Source: Phycisphaerae bacterium (GTDB lineage Bacteria; Planctomycetota; Phycisphaerae; Phycisphaerales; SM1A02). From it: a DNA stretch of 64,000 bases. A model generated the notes under the pieces. That model saw only the letters and a list, made by a program, of their open reading frames with translations. It did not search any database and had not been told where the DNA came from. Position 1 is the first letter of the stretch. Each line of letters opens with the position of its first letter. Position numbers and translations under genes: made by a program. Below, piece by piece: positions 42,330 to 50,946 of the stretch. The stretch is from assembly GCA_016795035.1 (NCBI GenBank), contig JAEUIT010000097.1, positions 124,001 through 188,000 of the forward strand, given 5' to 3'.

Positions 42330-45163
42330 CGGCTGTCGATCCCGAGCGCGCTCGCGATCTTCTCGAAGCGGCGCTGGCGACGCCTCCGGAGCGTCGCGAC
42401 GAAGTGCTGTGCGACCTGTGCGCCGGCGACGCCGCCCTCCTCGCCGAGCTTCGTTCGCTTCTTGAGGCGCTTCCGACGGCGGAGCGGCTTTTCGCGGTCG
42501 TCGAACGCGCGCCGGCGTCGCTGACGGGCCTGTCGTTTCGCTCCTATGTTGTCGGCGAGCGCATCGCCGAGGGCGGCATGGGCGTCGTGTATCGGGCGAG
42601 GGACACGCGACTCGGCCGCGACGTCGCCATCAAGGCGTTGCCGCCCGACCTGGCCAATCGGCCCGAACGTCTCGCGCTTCTCGAGCGCGAGGCGCGCACG
42701 CTCGCGGCGATCGCGCATCCGAACATCGCCGCGATCTACGGCCTCGAGGACTCGCCGCGCGGAGTCGTGCTCGTCCTCGAGCTCGTGCCCGGCGCGACGC
42801 TCGCGGCGCGCGTCGCCGCCGGACGCCTCCCGATCGACGAGACGATTCTCATCGCGCGGGACATCGCCCGCGGCCTCGAGGCGGCGCATGCCGTCGGCAT
42901 CGTGCATCGCGACCTCAAGCCGCAGAACATCGGATTGACGCCCGACGGCGCTGTGAAGGTGCTCGACTTCGGCATCGCCGATCCGCCGCCCGAGCGCGCC
43001 GGCGACATCGGCACGCCGCTCGTCGCCGCGCAGCCGTTCGCGGGAACCGTTGCGTACATGAGCCCCGAGGCGCTGCGCGGGAAGCGCATCGATCGACGCG
43101 CCGACCTCTGGTCGTTCGGATGCGTCGTATACGAGATGCTCACGGGCAGCCGTCCGTTCCAGGGAACGACGACCGCCGACGTCGTCGGCTCCGTGTTGCA
43201 GGCGGAACCGGATTGGTCGCGCCTGCCGCCGCGTACGCCGCCGTCGTTGCGTCGTCTTCTCCTGCGCTTGCTTCGGAAGGATGCCACCGCGCGCCTGCAC
43301 GACGCCGCCGACGCGCGGCTCGATCTCGACGATGCCGAGCGCGAGCTTTCGGCGCCGGTTCCGCCGCCGCCCCGGCGACGCGGGACGTCGTTCGCGATCG
43401 CCGCCGTCACGCTTGCCGCGTTCTTGGGCGGTCTCGTCGTTGCATCGCGAGAAACGTCCGCGCCCGAGGTCGTGCGCTTTTCGCTGCGCGTTCCCGAGCG
43501 AATGCCGCTGGCCTGGGACATCGGCTCGTCGTTCGCGGTGTCGCCCGACGGAAGCTCGATCGCCTACGCGGGGTTTTCAGCCGATCGCCCGCAGACCCTC
43601 TTCGTCCGACGCTTCGACGAACCGACGGCGCGCGCGGTCGCTCCGACGGAGCTTCTGCGGACGCCGGCGTACGCGGCGGACGGACGGACCGTGCTCGGAT
43701 CGAGCGTGGTGCCCGAAGGCCTCACGAGAACCTCGCTCGAGTCGGGCGCGACGGAGGTCGTCGTCGCCGAGTACGGCGATCTCGCCGGCATCGCGGCGCT
43801 CGACGACGGCCGCGTCGTCTACGGCCATCGCGGGGCGCTTCGTGTCTGCAACGCCGACGGCTCCGGCGCTCGCGATCTCACGACCATCGACCGCGGCGGG
43901 GGCGAACTCCGCGAAGGCCAGCCGTGCGCCGTCGGCGACGCGATCGTCCTCTTCACCGCTCGCTACGTTCGCGACGGACGCAGTCGGCTCGTCGTGGAGG
44001 CGGTTCGCGTCGACACGGGCGAGCGGAAGCCGATCGTCGAAGACGCGTGGACACCCGGATTCGTCGCACCGGATCTCGTCTTTTTCGTCCAGGGCGAGTG
44101 GGTCATGGCGGCGCGGCTCGATCGCTCGTCGCTCGCGCTCGTCGACGAGCCGGCGCCCGTCCTCGGACCGCTGGCAAGGGCGAACGAACCGTTCCCGCCG
44201 CCGAGGTACAGCGTGTCGTCGTCGGGCATGGCGGCGTACCTCCAGAGCGAAGCGGCCTATCGACCGACGCGACTTGCGTGGGTCGACGCCGACGGCACGG
44301 TCGCAAGCGAGTTCGAGGGGAACGAACGCATCGAGACCGTGCGGCTCTCGCCCGACGCCTCTCGCGCGGCGCTGGCGATCGGCGACGAGCGCCCGGCGCT
44401 TTGGATGCGCGACATCGCCCGCGGCGCGATGACGCGGCTCTCGCCCGACGACGGCGCGTCGCGCGACTATCCGTTCTGGGCGCCGGACGGGAAGCGACTG
44501 CACTTCACGACGACCGACGCCGATCGAGCCCGCGTCGAATGCGTCGACGTCGACCGCGCCTGGGCGCCGCGAACGCTGCTTGAAGTGTCCGCGTCGAGCG
44601 ATCCGAGCGTCAACGGGACAACGCCCGACGGCGCGCATCTTCTCGTTGCACTCACCGACGCCGCCGAGGATCGGCGCGACCTTTTCCTCGTTCCGATCGA
44701 CGGCGGCGCGCCGACGCGGCTTCTCGACGACCCCGGCTCGCGGCTTCAGGCCCGATTCAGCCCCGACGGCACGGCGCTCGCCTACACAGAGATCCTCGAC
44801 GGCTCGCCGCGGATCATCGTGCAGCCGTGGCCCGCGCTCGATCGGCGCACGCAGGTGTCGACGCGCGACGGCTTTCGGCCGGAGTGGCGCGGCGACGGCG
44901 GCGCGATCCTCTACCGCGTGCGCCACGAGCTCGTCGAGGTCGAACTCGCGACCGACGGCTCGTTGCGCCCCGGCCGGTCGAAGACCCTCTTCGACACGCT
45001 GCCCGAGTCGCGCTACGACATCGCCGCGGAACGCGACGGCGGCATGCGCATCCTGGCGATCGTGCCGCCCGGACCACTCGAGAGCGACACGCACTTCGGC
45101 GTCGTGCGCCATGTCGACCAACTTGCCCGCCAGCGAATCGCCGAACGGTCCACGCGGCGCTGA
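42326..45163 (+). CDS. Serine/threonine kinase with C-terminal WD40/TolB-like propeller
   Basis: The 945-residue membrane kinase has a helical N-terminus and a kinase domain (about 75-340) with GEGGMGVVYRA-type glycine loop (RIAEGGMGVVYRARD), VAIKALP, HRDLKPQNIGL, DFGIAD and GTVAYMSPEAL. One membrane helix follows (about 353-372). The extracytoplasmic part of about 560 residues is a six-bladed TolB/WD40-like beta-propeller (SPDGSSIAYAG, SPDASRAALAIGD, SPDGTALAYTE). All catalytic residues are present. It overlaps the sigma gene by four bases. It likely senses an extracellular ligand and acts on the sigma factor, by analogy. Confidence 0.9.
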   Translation: MTAVDPERARDLLEAALATPPERRDEVLCDLCAGDAALLAELRSLLEALPTAERLFAVVERAPASLTGLSFRSYVVGERIAEGGMGVVYRARDTRLGRDVAIKALPPDLANRPERLALLEREARTLAAIAHPNIAAIYGLEDSPRGVVLVLELVPGATLAARVAAGRLPIDETILIARDIARGLEAAHAVGIVHRDLKPQNIGLTPDGAVKVLDFGIADPPPERAGDIGTPLVAAQPFAGTVAYMSPEALRGKRIDRRADLWSFGCVVYEMLTGSRPFQGTTTADVVGSVLQAEPDWSRLPPRTPPSLRRLLLRLLRKDATARLHDAADARLDLDDAERELSAPVPPPPRRRGTSFAIAAVTLAAFLGGLVVASRETSAPEVVRFSLRVPERMPLAWDIGSSFAVSPDGSSIAYAGFSADRPQTLFVRRFDEPTARAVAPTELLRTPAYAADGRTVLGSSVVPEGLTRTSLESGATEVVVAEYGDLAGIAALDDGRVVYGHRGALRVCNADGSGARDLTTIDRGGGELREGQPCAVGDAIVLFTARYVRDGRSRLVVEAVRVDTGERKPIVEDAWTPGFVAPDLVFFVQGEWVMAARLDRSSLALVDEPAPVLGPLARANEPFPPPRYSVSSSGMAAYLQSEAAYRPTRLAWVDADGTVASEFEGNERIETVRLSPDASRAALAIGDERPALWMRDIARGAMTRLSPDDGASRDYPFWAPDGKRLHFTTTDADRARVECVDVDRAWAPRTLLEVSASSDPSVNGTTPDGAHLLVALTDAAEDRRDLFLVPIDGGAPTRLLDDPGSRLQARFSPDGTALAYTEILDGSPRIIVQPWPALDRRTQVSTRDGFRPEWRGDGGAILYRVRHELVEVELATDGSLRPGRSKTLFDTLPESRYDIAAERDGGMRILAIVPPGPLESDTHFGVVRHVDQLARQRIAERSTRR

Positions 45164-45170
45164 CGCCCGC

Positions 45171-46175
45171 TCACTTCAGCCACTTCGAGAGATCCGGCGA
45201 GAGGATCTCCTTCACCGCGGGCTCGTCCATCGTCGACTTCGTCACCAGCGTGCAGCCGGTGTCGATGCGCTTCTCGACCGGCTTCTTCGCGAGCGCGTCG
45301 GCCATCGCCTTCACGGCGAGTTCGCCCATGCGGAAGGGGTTCTGCACGACGAGCGCGTCGATCTGCCCTTCGCGCAGGCCTTGCACGAGCGCTTCGCTTG
45401 CGTCGAAACCGACGAGCTTCGTCGTGTCGCGGCGCTTCGCGTCGGTGAGCGCCTTCATGAACGCGGCCGCGCTTGGCTCGTTCGGCGCGTAGGCGCCGTC
45501 GAACTCGGGGAAGCGCGTGAGAAGGTTCTCGGCCGTCTTCAGGCAGCTCTCGAGCGTGGCGCCGCCGTATTGGTCGCTCGAGAGTACCTCGACGTTCGGG
45601 AACTTCGTCTTCAACGTTTCGAGGAAGCCCTCCTCGCGCTCGTTTGTGCTCGCGGAGCCTTCGACGTAGCGCATCATCACGACCTTGCCCTTGCCCCCGA
45701 GGAGGCGACCGAGCTCTTCGGCCGCGAGCGAGCCGCCCTTCCTGTTGTCGGTCGCGACGAAGCTCACGTAGCCGTCCCACTCGAGGCTGCTGTCGAAGAT
45801 CGTCACCGGAATGCCGGCGTCGGCCGCGGCCTTCAAGGGCCGCACGAGCGCGCTTGCGTCGAGCGGCGCGATCACGATGCCGTCGACCTTGCGGGTGACG
45901 AACGCCTCGACGACCTTGATCTGCTCGTCCCGGTCGTCCTCGCGCGCCGGGCCCTTCCAGATCACTTCGACGTTCGCCTCGGCGCCGCCCTTCAGTGCAC
46001 CGGCCTGCACGGTCTTCCAGAATTCATGGGACGTGCCCTTCGGGATCACCGCTATCGTCGGACGCTGCGCGGCCGCAGGCGTGGGCGAGGGCGACGGTGC
46101 CGGGGCTGGAGTCGACGATCCGCCACATCCGGTAAGCGCGGCGAGAAGGACGATCGAGAAGGTGCGGCGAAGCAT
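45171..46175 (-). CDS. Sugar ABC transporter substrate-binding lipoprotein
   Basis: The 334-residue protein has an N-terminal lipoprotein signal (LAALTGC, Cys at about 17) and a Pro/Ser-rich tether. A type I periplasmic-binding fold of the ribose/xylose group follows (IAVIPKGTSHEFWKTVQAGALKGGAEANVEVIW, VDGIVIAPLDASALVRPLKAAADAGIPVTIFDS). It is the receptor for a pentose or related sugar uptake system. Its permease and ATPase lie at 34 kb and 39 kb on the same strand. The gene is convergent with the kinase at 42326, with seven bases between them. Confidence 0.9.
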   Translation of the reverse strand: MLRRTFSIVLLAALTGCGGSSTPAPAPSPSPTPAAAQRPTIAVIPKGTSHEFWKTVQAGALKGGAEANVEVIWKGPAREDDRDEQIKVVEAFVTRKVDGIVIAPLDASALVRPLKAAADAGIPVTIFDSSLEWDGYVSFVATDNRKGGSLAAEELGRLLGGKGKVVMMRYVEGSASTNEREEGFLETLKTKFPNVEVLSSDQYGGATLESCLKTAENLLTRFPEFDGAYAPNEPSAAAFMKALTDAKRRDTTKLVGFDASEALVQGLREGQIDALVVQNPFRMGELAVKAMADALAKKPVEKRIDTGCTLVTKSTMDEPAVKEILSPDLSKWLK

Positions 46176-46242
46176 GCGTGCAGAGTACCGAACGGGGCGT
46201 GCGCGGCGCGGACGGCGCGGGTGCCTCTGATAGTCTGTCCGC

Positions 46243-48393
46243 ATGCACCGATCGCTTGCCACGTCGCTCCTTGCCACGATCGCCATTGCGAGCACGCTCG
46301 TATCGAGCACGTTCGCGCAGACCGCACAGACCCCGTCGACCCCGCCCGTCGTGAACGCGACCGGCGCGGAAACGCCCGCCGAGCGCGACGCTCGGATGGA
46401 GTGGTGGCGCGACGCGCGCTTCGGCATGTTCATCCACTGGGGCCTCTACGCGGTGCCCGCGGGTGAATGGAACGGCAAGCCCGTGCCCGGCGCCGGCGAG
46501 TGGATCTTGAACGGCGCGCAGATCAAGCCCGAGGACTACGAGCCGCTGCAGAAGCAGTTCAACCCGGTGAAGTTCGACGCGAAGCGCTGGGTCGAGATCG
46601 CGAAGAACGCGGGCATGAAGTACATCGTGATCACGAGCAAGCATCACGACGGCTTCGGCCTCTGGGATTCAAAGGTCACCGACTGGGACGTGATGAACAC
46701 GCCCTTCGGCCGCGACATCCTCAAGGAGCTCGCCGCGGCGTGCAAGGAGGCGGGCATCCGGCTCTGCTTCTACCACTCGATCATGGACTGGCACCACCCG
46801 GACTACCTGCCGCGCCGCGGCTGGGACACCCGGCCGACCGACAACGCGGACTTCAATCGCTACCGCGACTACATGAAGGCCCAGCTCAAGGAGTTGTTAG
46901 GCGGCGACTACGGCGACATCGGCGTCGTCTGGTTCGACGGCGAGTGGGAGAGCACGTGGAACCACGAGTTCGGCAAGGATCTCGACGACTACGTCCGCTC
47001 GCTCGACTCCGACATCATCGTGAACAACCGCGTCGACGTCGGCCGCGAAGGCATGGCTGGCCTCACGCGCCAAGGTCCCGATCGCTTCCGCGGCGACTTC
47101 GGCACGCCGGAACAGGAGATCCCCGCGACCGGTTTCCAGAGTGTCGACGGCTCGCCGGTCGATTGGGAAACCTGCATGACGATGAACGGCACCTGGGGCT
47201 TCCACAAGCACGACACGAACTGGAAGTCGGCCGAGACGATGATCCGCATGCTCTCGGACATCGCGAGTAAGGGCGGCAACTTCCTGCTCAACGTCGGCCC
47301 CACCGCGGCCGGCGAGATTCCGCCCGAGAGCGTCGAGCGTCTCGCGGCGATGGGCACGTGGCTCAAGGCGAACGGCGACGCGATCTACGGCACCACCGCG
47401 AGCCTCTTCCCGAAGCTCCCTTGGGGCCGCTCGACGACGCGCACGACGAAGGACGGCACCACGCTCTACTTCCACGTCTTCGATTGGCCGAAGGACGGCT
47501 CGCTGCGAATCCCCGGCCTGATGAACGAGCCGAGCAACGTGCGGATCCTCGGCAGCAGCAACGCGGTGTCGGCGGCGCGCAGCGGCGGCGACGTGGTTCT
47601 CACGGTGCCGAAGACGGCGCCCGATTCGGTCGCGACCGTGATCGCGCTCGACGTTGCAGGTACCCCGACCATCGTGAAGGGCGCCGAACTTCGGCCCGAT
47701 CCGACGATCTTCGTCGACGCCATGCAAGTCACCGCGGGTCCGACGCCCGACGGCATCGTCGTTCGGTACACGGTCGACGGCAGCGAGCCGACCCCCGACA
47801 GCAAGCAGCTGACCGCGATCGCGCTTCGCAACACCGCGACCATTCGCGCGCAGGCGTTCGCGGGCACGACGCCGATCGGCCCGGTGGTGACGAACGTGTA
47901 TCGCCGCGCCAATCCGTGGCCGGCCGCCGAGACGAGGGAAGACCGCTACCACCCGAAGAACTTCGAGTACGCCGTGGTCGACGGCGTTTTCTCGAACGTC
48001 GACGAGCTCGGCAAGAAGATCCCCTCGAAGCTCGAGCTCGATCCGCCGTTCGGCCTCGCGATCCCGGAAGGCAAGAAGGACAACTTCGGCCTTTACTTCT
48101 TCGGCTGGCTGACGGTGCGGCTCGACGGCGTCTATCGCTTCCGCCTCGGCTCCGACGACGGCAGCCTCTTGGTGATCGACGGCAACGTCGTGGTCGACAA
48201 CGACGGCCTGCACTCGTACCAGGTGAAGGAAGGCCTCGCCCCGCTCAAGAAGGGGTCGCACAAGGTTGAGATCTGGTACTTCGAGCGCGACGGCCAGGAG
48301 GCCTTCACGGTCGAGTGGGCGAAGCCAGGCGAGCCGTTCCAGAAGATGACCGGCGCCGAGTTTGTGCGCCGCCCGGCGGCGCCGCGGCGCTGA
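46243..48393 (+). CDS. Alpha-L-fucosidase (GH29) with PA14 domain
   Basis: The 716-residue exported enzyme has a signal peptide (about 1-26, ending STFAQ) and the GH29 barrel with EWWRDARFGMFIHWGLYAVP, SKHHDGFGLWDS and the nucleophile Asp in GVVWFDGEWE. A C-terminal domain of the chitobiase/hexosaminidase type (YTVDGSEPT) follows, then a PA14-like domain (FGWLTVRLDGVYRFRLGSDDGSLLVIDG). It removes terminal fucose from glycans. It diverges from the sugar-binding protein gene, with 67 bases between them. Motif copy at 47652. Confidence 0.92.
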   Translation: MHRSLATSLLATIAIASTLVSSTFAQTAQTPSTPPVVNATGAETPAERDARMEWWRDARFGMFIHWGLYAVPAGEWNGKPVPGAGEWILNGAQIKPEDYEPLQKQFNPVKFDAKRWVEIAKNAGMKYIVITSKHHDGFGLWDSKVTDWDVMNTPFGRDILKELAAACKEAGIRLCFYHSIMDWHHPDYLPRRGWDTRPTDNADFNRYRDYMKAQLKELLGGDYGDIGVVWFDGEWESTWNHEFGKDLDDYVRSLDSDIIVNNRVDVGREGMAGLTRQGPDRFRGDFGTPEQEIPATGFQSVDGSPVDWETCMTMNGTWGFHKHDTNWKSAETMIRMLSDIASKGGNFLLNVGPTAAGEIPPESVERLAAMGTWLKANGDAIYGTTASLFPKLPWGRSTTRTTKDGTTLYFHVFDWPKDGSLRIPGLMNEPSNVRILGSSNAVSAARSGGDVVLTVPKTAPDSVATVIALDVAGTPTIVKGAELRPDPTIFVDAMQVTAGPTPDGIVVRYTVDGSEPTPDSKQLTAIALRNTATIRAQAFAGTTPIGPVVTNVYRRANPWPAAETREDRYHPKNFEYAVVDGVFSNVDELGKKIPSKLELDPPFGLAIPEGKKDNFGLYFFGWLTVRLDGVYRFRLGSDDGSLLVIDGNVVVDNDGLHSYQVKEGLAPLKKGSHKVEIWYFERDGQEAFTVEWAKPGEPFQKMTGAEFVRRPAAPRR

Positions 48394-48402
48394 CGGAAAG
48401 CG

Positions 48403-49311
48403 TTGCCCTCCGTGCCGGCCACCCGCCGTCTCTCTCCGCTCGCGGCCGATGGCCTGATGCTCCTCGCGGCCCTGATCTGGGGCTCGGGGTTCATCGCGCA
48501 ACGGCTCGGCGCCGAACACCTCGACGCGTTCGCCTTCACCGGCCTGCGCTTCGCGCTTGGGGCGGCACTGCTCGGTCCTTGGGTGATCGCGCGCGGACTG
48601 GATCGTGCGCACCTCGTTGCAGGTCTCGTGACCGGCGGCGTGATGGCGACCGCGGCGCTTTTCCAGCAGTGGGGTTTGCAGACGACGACCGCCGGCAACG
48701 GCGCGTTCATCACGTCGCTCTACGTGATCATCGTCCCGTTCCTCGGCCTCGCGCTCGGCCAGCACATTCGCCCGAACGTGTGGGTGGCGGTCGCGCTCGC
48801 GCTGGTCGGGATGTGGTACCTCTGCATCGACTCCGACTTCACGTACAACCGCGGCGACCCCATCGTCTTCGTCTGCGCCGTCGGCTGGGCGTTTCACCTT
48901 GTCGTCGTCGGGCGCTACTCGCCCACGCTCGATCCGCTCCGCTACGCGTTCCTCCAGTTCGCGGTCACGGGCGTGGTCGCGCTCGCCTTGAGCGCGACGT
49001 TCAATCCACCCAGCGTGGAGCAGGTCGTGGCGGCGAAGTGGGCCCTTATCTTTAGCGGCGTGCTGGCCGTGTGCGTCGCGTTCTCGTTGCAGATGATCGC
49101 GCAGCGCACCGCACCGCCGACGCACGCCGCGATCATCTTGAGCCTCGAAAGCGTGTTCGGGATGGTGTGCGGCGCGATCTTCCTGAAGGAAGCGATCACC
49201 GGACGCAAGATCTTCGGCGCCGCGCTCATGTTCGTCGCGATGGTGCTCGCCCAGATGGGGCCGTCGTCGAAGTCACTTCCCGCCGCGAAGGGCGACGAGC
49301 CCGCGCAATAG
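48403..49311 (+). CDS. EamA/DMT-family transporter
   Basis: The 302-residue protein has ten hydrophobic segments and two EamA repeats (ALIWGSGFIAQRLGAEHLDAFAFTGLRFALGA and LSLESVFGMVCGAIFLKEAITGRKIFGAALMF). These carriers export or exchange small metabolites; the substrate cannot be inferred. It follows the fucosidase gene by 9 bases, probably in one transcript. Start: TTG at 48403 or GTG at 48412; both are non-ATG and only a GGAAAG lies upstream. Motif copies lie at 48615 and 49085. Its 3' end overlaps the next, convergent gene. Confidence 0.8.
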   Translation: MPSVPATRRLSPLAADGLMLLAALIWGSGFIAQRLGAEHLDAFAFTGLRFALGAALLGPWVIARGLDRAHLVAGLVTGGVMATAALFQQWGLQTTTAGNGAFITSLYVIIVPFLGLALGQHIRPNVWVAVALALVGMWYLCIDSDFTYNRGDPIVFVCAVGWAFHLVVVGRYSPTLDPLRYAFLQFAVTGVVALALSATFNPPSVEQVVAAKWALIFSGVLAVCVAFSLQMIAQRTAPPTHAAIILSLESVFGMVCGAIFLKEAITGRKIFGAALMFVAMVLAQMGPSSKSLPAAKGDEPAQ

Positions 49312-49641
49312 GCTGCCCGCGAACGCTCCGATGAGCGAGGGCCCGAGGCCGATGAGCGTCCACCACATGTTCGGCCGGTCGCCTTCGACCGGCCAGCCGT
49401 TGAACTTCGCGAGGAGATGCGCGAGCGGCACCGCGAGGCCGATGACGGCTGCAACGACGAGTGGATAGCGCGGAAAGACGGCGCCGAGCGTCGCGCTCGA
49501 CGCAAGCAAGACGAGCAGCGTGCCGGTGGGCGACGACGCATCAAGATCGCCCGCGCCGATGACGAAGCCGGTGAGAAGCGAGAGCACGACGCACGACACG
49601 ATGTCCGCGGCTCGCGAGCGACCGAACTGCAACACTGTCAT
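49273..49641 (-). CDS. Small multi-pass membrane protein, unknown
   Basis: The 122-residue protein has four hydrophobic segments: IVSCVVLSLLTGFVIGA, TLLVLLASSATLGAVF, LVVAAVIGLAVPLAHLL and LIGLGPSLIGAFAGSLLRGLV. No family is recognised. Start: ATG at 49641, behind a GGGGA; an in-frame ATG at 49716 would add 25 hydrophilic residues. It converges on and overlaps the DMT transporter gene by 39 bases. Motif copy at 49449. Confidence 0.55.
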   Translation of the reverse strand: MTVLQFGRSRAADIVSCVVLSLLTGFVIGAGDLDASSPTGTLLVLLASSATLGAVFPRYPLVVAAVIGLAVPLAHLLAKFNGWPVEGDRPNMWWTLIGLGPSLIGAFAGSLLRGLVALRGGK

Positions 49642-49946
49642 GGCGTCGTCCCCATCGTGCGTGCCTCGCGTTTCGCGCAGGAATCGCCGCGCGTTGCCGA
49701 TAAGCGCGGCATACATGGCCGTCTCCGCGCATTATCAGCCAACGCACGGCTCGTGGCGAGTTTCGGAGGATCGCGACGATCGAGTGTTCGCCGCACGAGT
49801 GCACGCGTCACGGATGACGTGAGCCACTCGACGAAGCCCGCGGCAGCAACGTCGATTCGTCCCCGGAGGATCCGAGGGAATCCCTTGATCAGCACTGCGG
49901 CCGCGTGGAGCGTGCGGCCCGTGCCTCCGGCAGTACACGACGTCCC

Positions 49947-50684
49947 ATGAAACCACTTGCGAACTCTGCGGCGAACTTCGAAGCGACCCTCGAGCAATTC
50001 TTCGGCACCCTCGTCTCCGGTGACCGCCCCGCCGCCCGCGCTCTCGTCAACGATCTCTACGACTCCGGCATGTCCGCCGAGACGGTGTCGCGCGAGCTCT
50101 TCTGGCCCGCGCTCGAGATGGTGCACACGCTGTACCGCGGCGATCAGATCTCGCCGCTCGCGCATGGCTACGCCACGCGACTTCTGCGCATGCTCGTCGA
50201 TCAGGCCCAGGCCCGGTACACGATGAAGGCTCGGCGGAATCGCAAGATCTGCCTCTTCTGCGGCCCCAACGAACCCGAGGAACTCGCGGGACAACTCGTC
50301 GCAGACCTCTGCGAGGCCGACGGTTACGACGTCTGGTTCGGCGGCGGCGGCATTCCGAACGACGAGATCCTCGCCGAGGTCGGCCAGCAGGAGCCGGACT
50401 TCCTCGTGATGTTCGCTTCATGCAATCGAGACGCACCGAATATTCGTCTCATGATCGATCGCATCAGGGCAATTTCCGCATGCCCGAGAATGCAAGTGGT
50501 TGTTGGGGGAGGAATCTTCAACCGGGCTCCCGGACTTGCCGAGGAAATTGGTGCAGACGTGAGCGCCACCTCACCCGGCGACCTCCTCACGAAGCTCCTG
50601 ACCGGCGCAGACGGCGCACGCACTCGCGAGCAGCCGGTCCGCATCGCGAAGCAGACGACAGTCAAAACTCGCGCGGCCGCCTAA
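49947..50684 (+). CDS. Cobalamin-binding-domain-like protein without the His ligand motif
   Basis: The 245-residue protein has two domains. A helical domain (about 8-90, ELFWPALEMVHTLYRGDQISPLAHGYATRLLRML) resembles the B12-binding_1 four-helix bundle. A Rossmann-like domain (about 95-225, GQLVADLCEADGYDVWFGGGGIPNDEIL, then VVVGGGIFNRAPGLAEEIGADVSA) resembles B12-binding_2. The DxHxxG motif that supplies the lower His ligand is replaced by NEPEEL, and the W-x9-EH pattern of the CarH type is absent. It may bind cobalamin base-off through another residue, bind another ligand, or be a degenerate sensor. Start: ATG at 49947. Confidence 0.65.
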   Translation: MKPLANSAANFEATLEQFFGTLVSGDRPAARALVNDLYDSGMSAETVSRELFWPALEMVHTLYRGDQISPLAHGYATRLLRMLVDQAQARYTMKARRNRKICLFCGPNEPEELAGQLVADLCEADGYDVWFGGGGIPNDEILAEVGQQEPDFLVMFASCNRDAPNIRLMIDRIRAISACPRMQVVVGGGIFNRAPGLAEEIGADVSATSPGDLLTKLLTGADGARTREQPVRIAKQTTVKTRAAA

Positions 50685-50736
50685 CAACGCACCGCGCGCG
50701 ACTCATACGAGTCCATTCCAGACTCCCCTTCCCTCC

Positions 50737-50771
50737 GGGGCGGCTTTGCGAAAGCAAGGACGCCCCTTTTT
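50737..50771 (+). terminator. Rho-independent terminator of the B12-domain gene
   Basis: GGGGCG-G-CTTTGC, GAAA loop, GCAAGG-A-CGCCCC and TTTTT: a 13-pair arm with one internal mismatch and one G-T, followed by five Ts. Confidence 0.9.
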
Positions 50772-50946
50772 GCGTGCGCGGAATGATGTTGAACCGCCGG
50801 TGAGAACGGCGGCCTCGCAAACTCGGACGCCGACCCTGTCCATGAGACTGCAACGCGAGGCAATCTCAATCCAGGGTCTATTAGAGACGGTCAGCAGAAT
50901 CCTTGCTGTTGGCTCGACGAGATATGCGTCGTGGCGAAGTCTGCGG

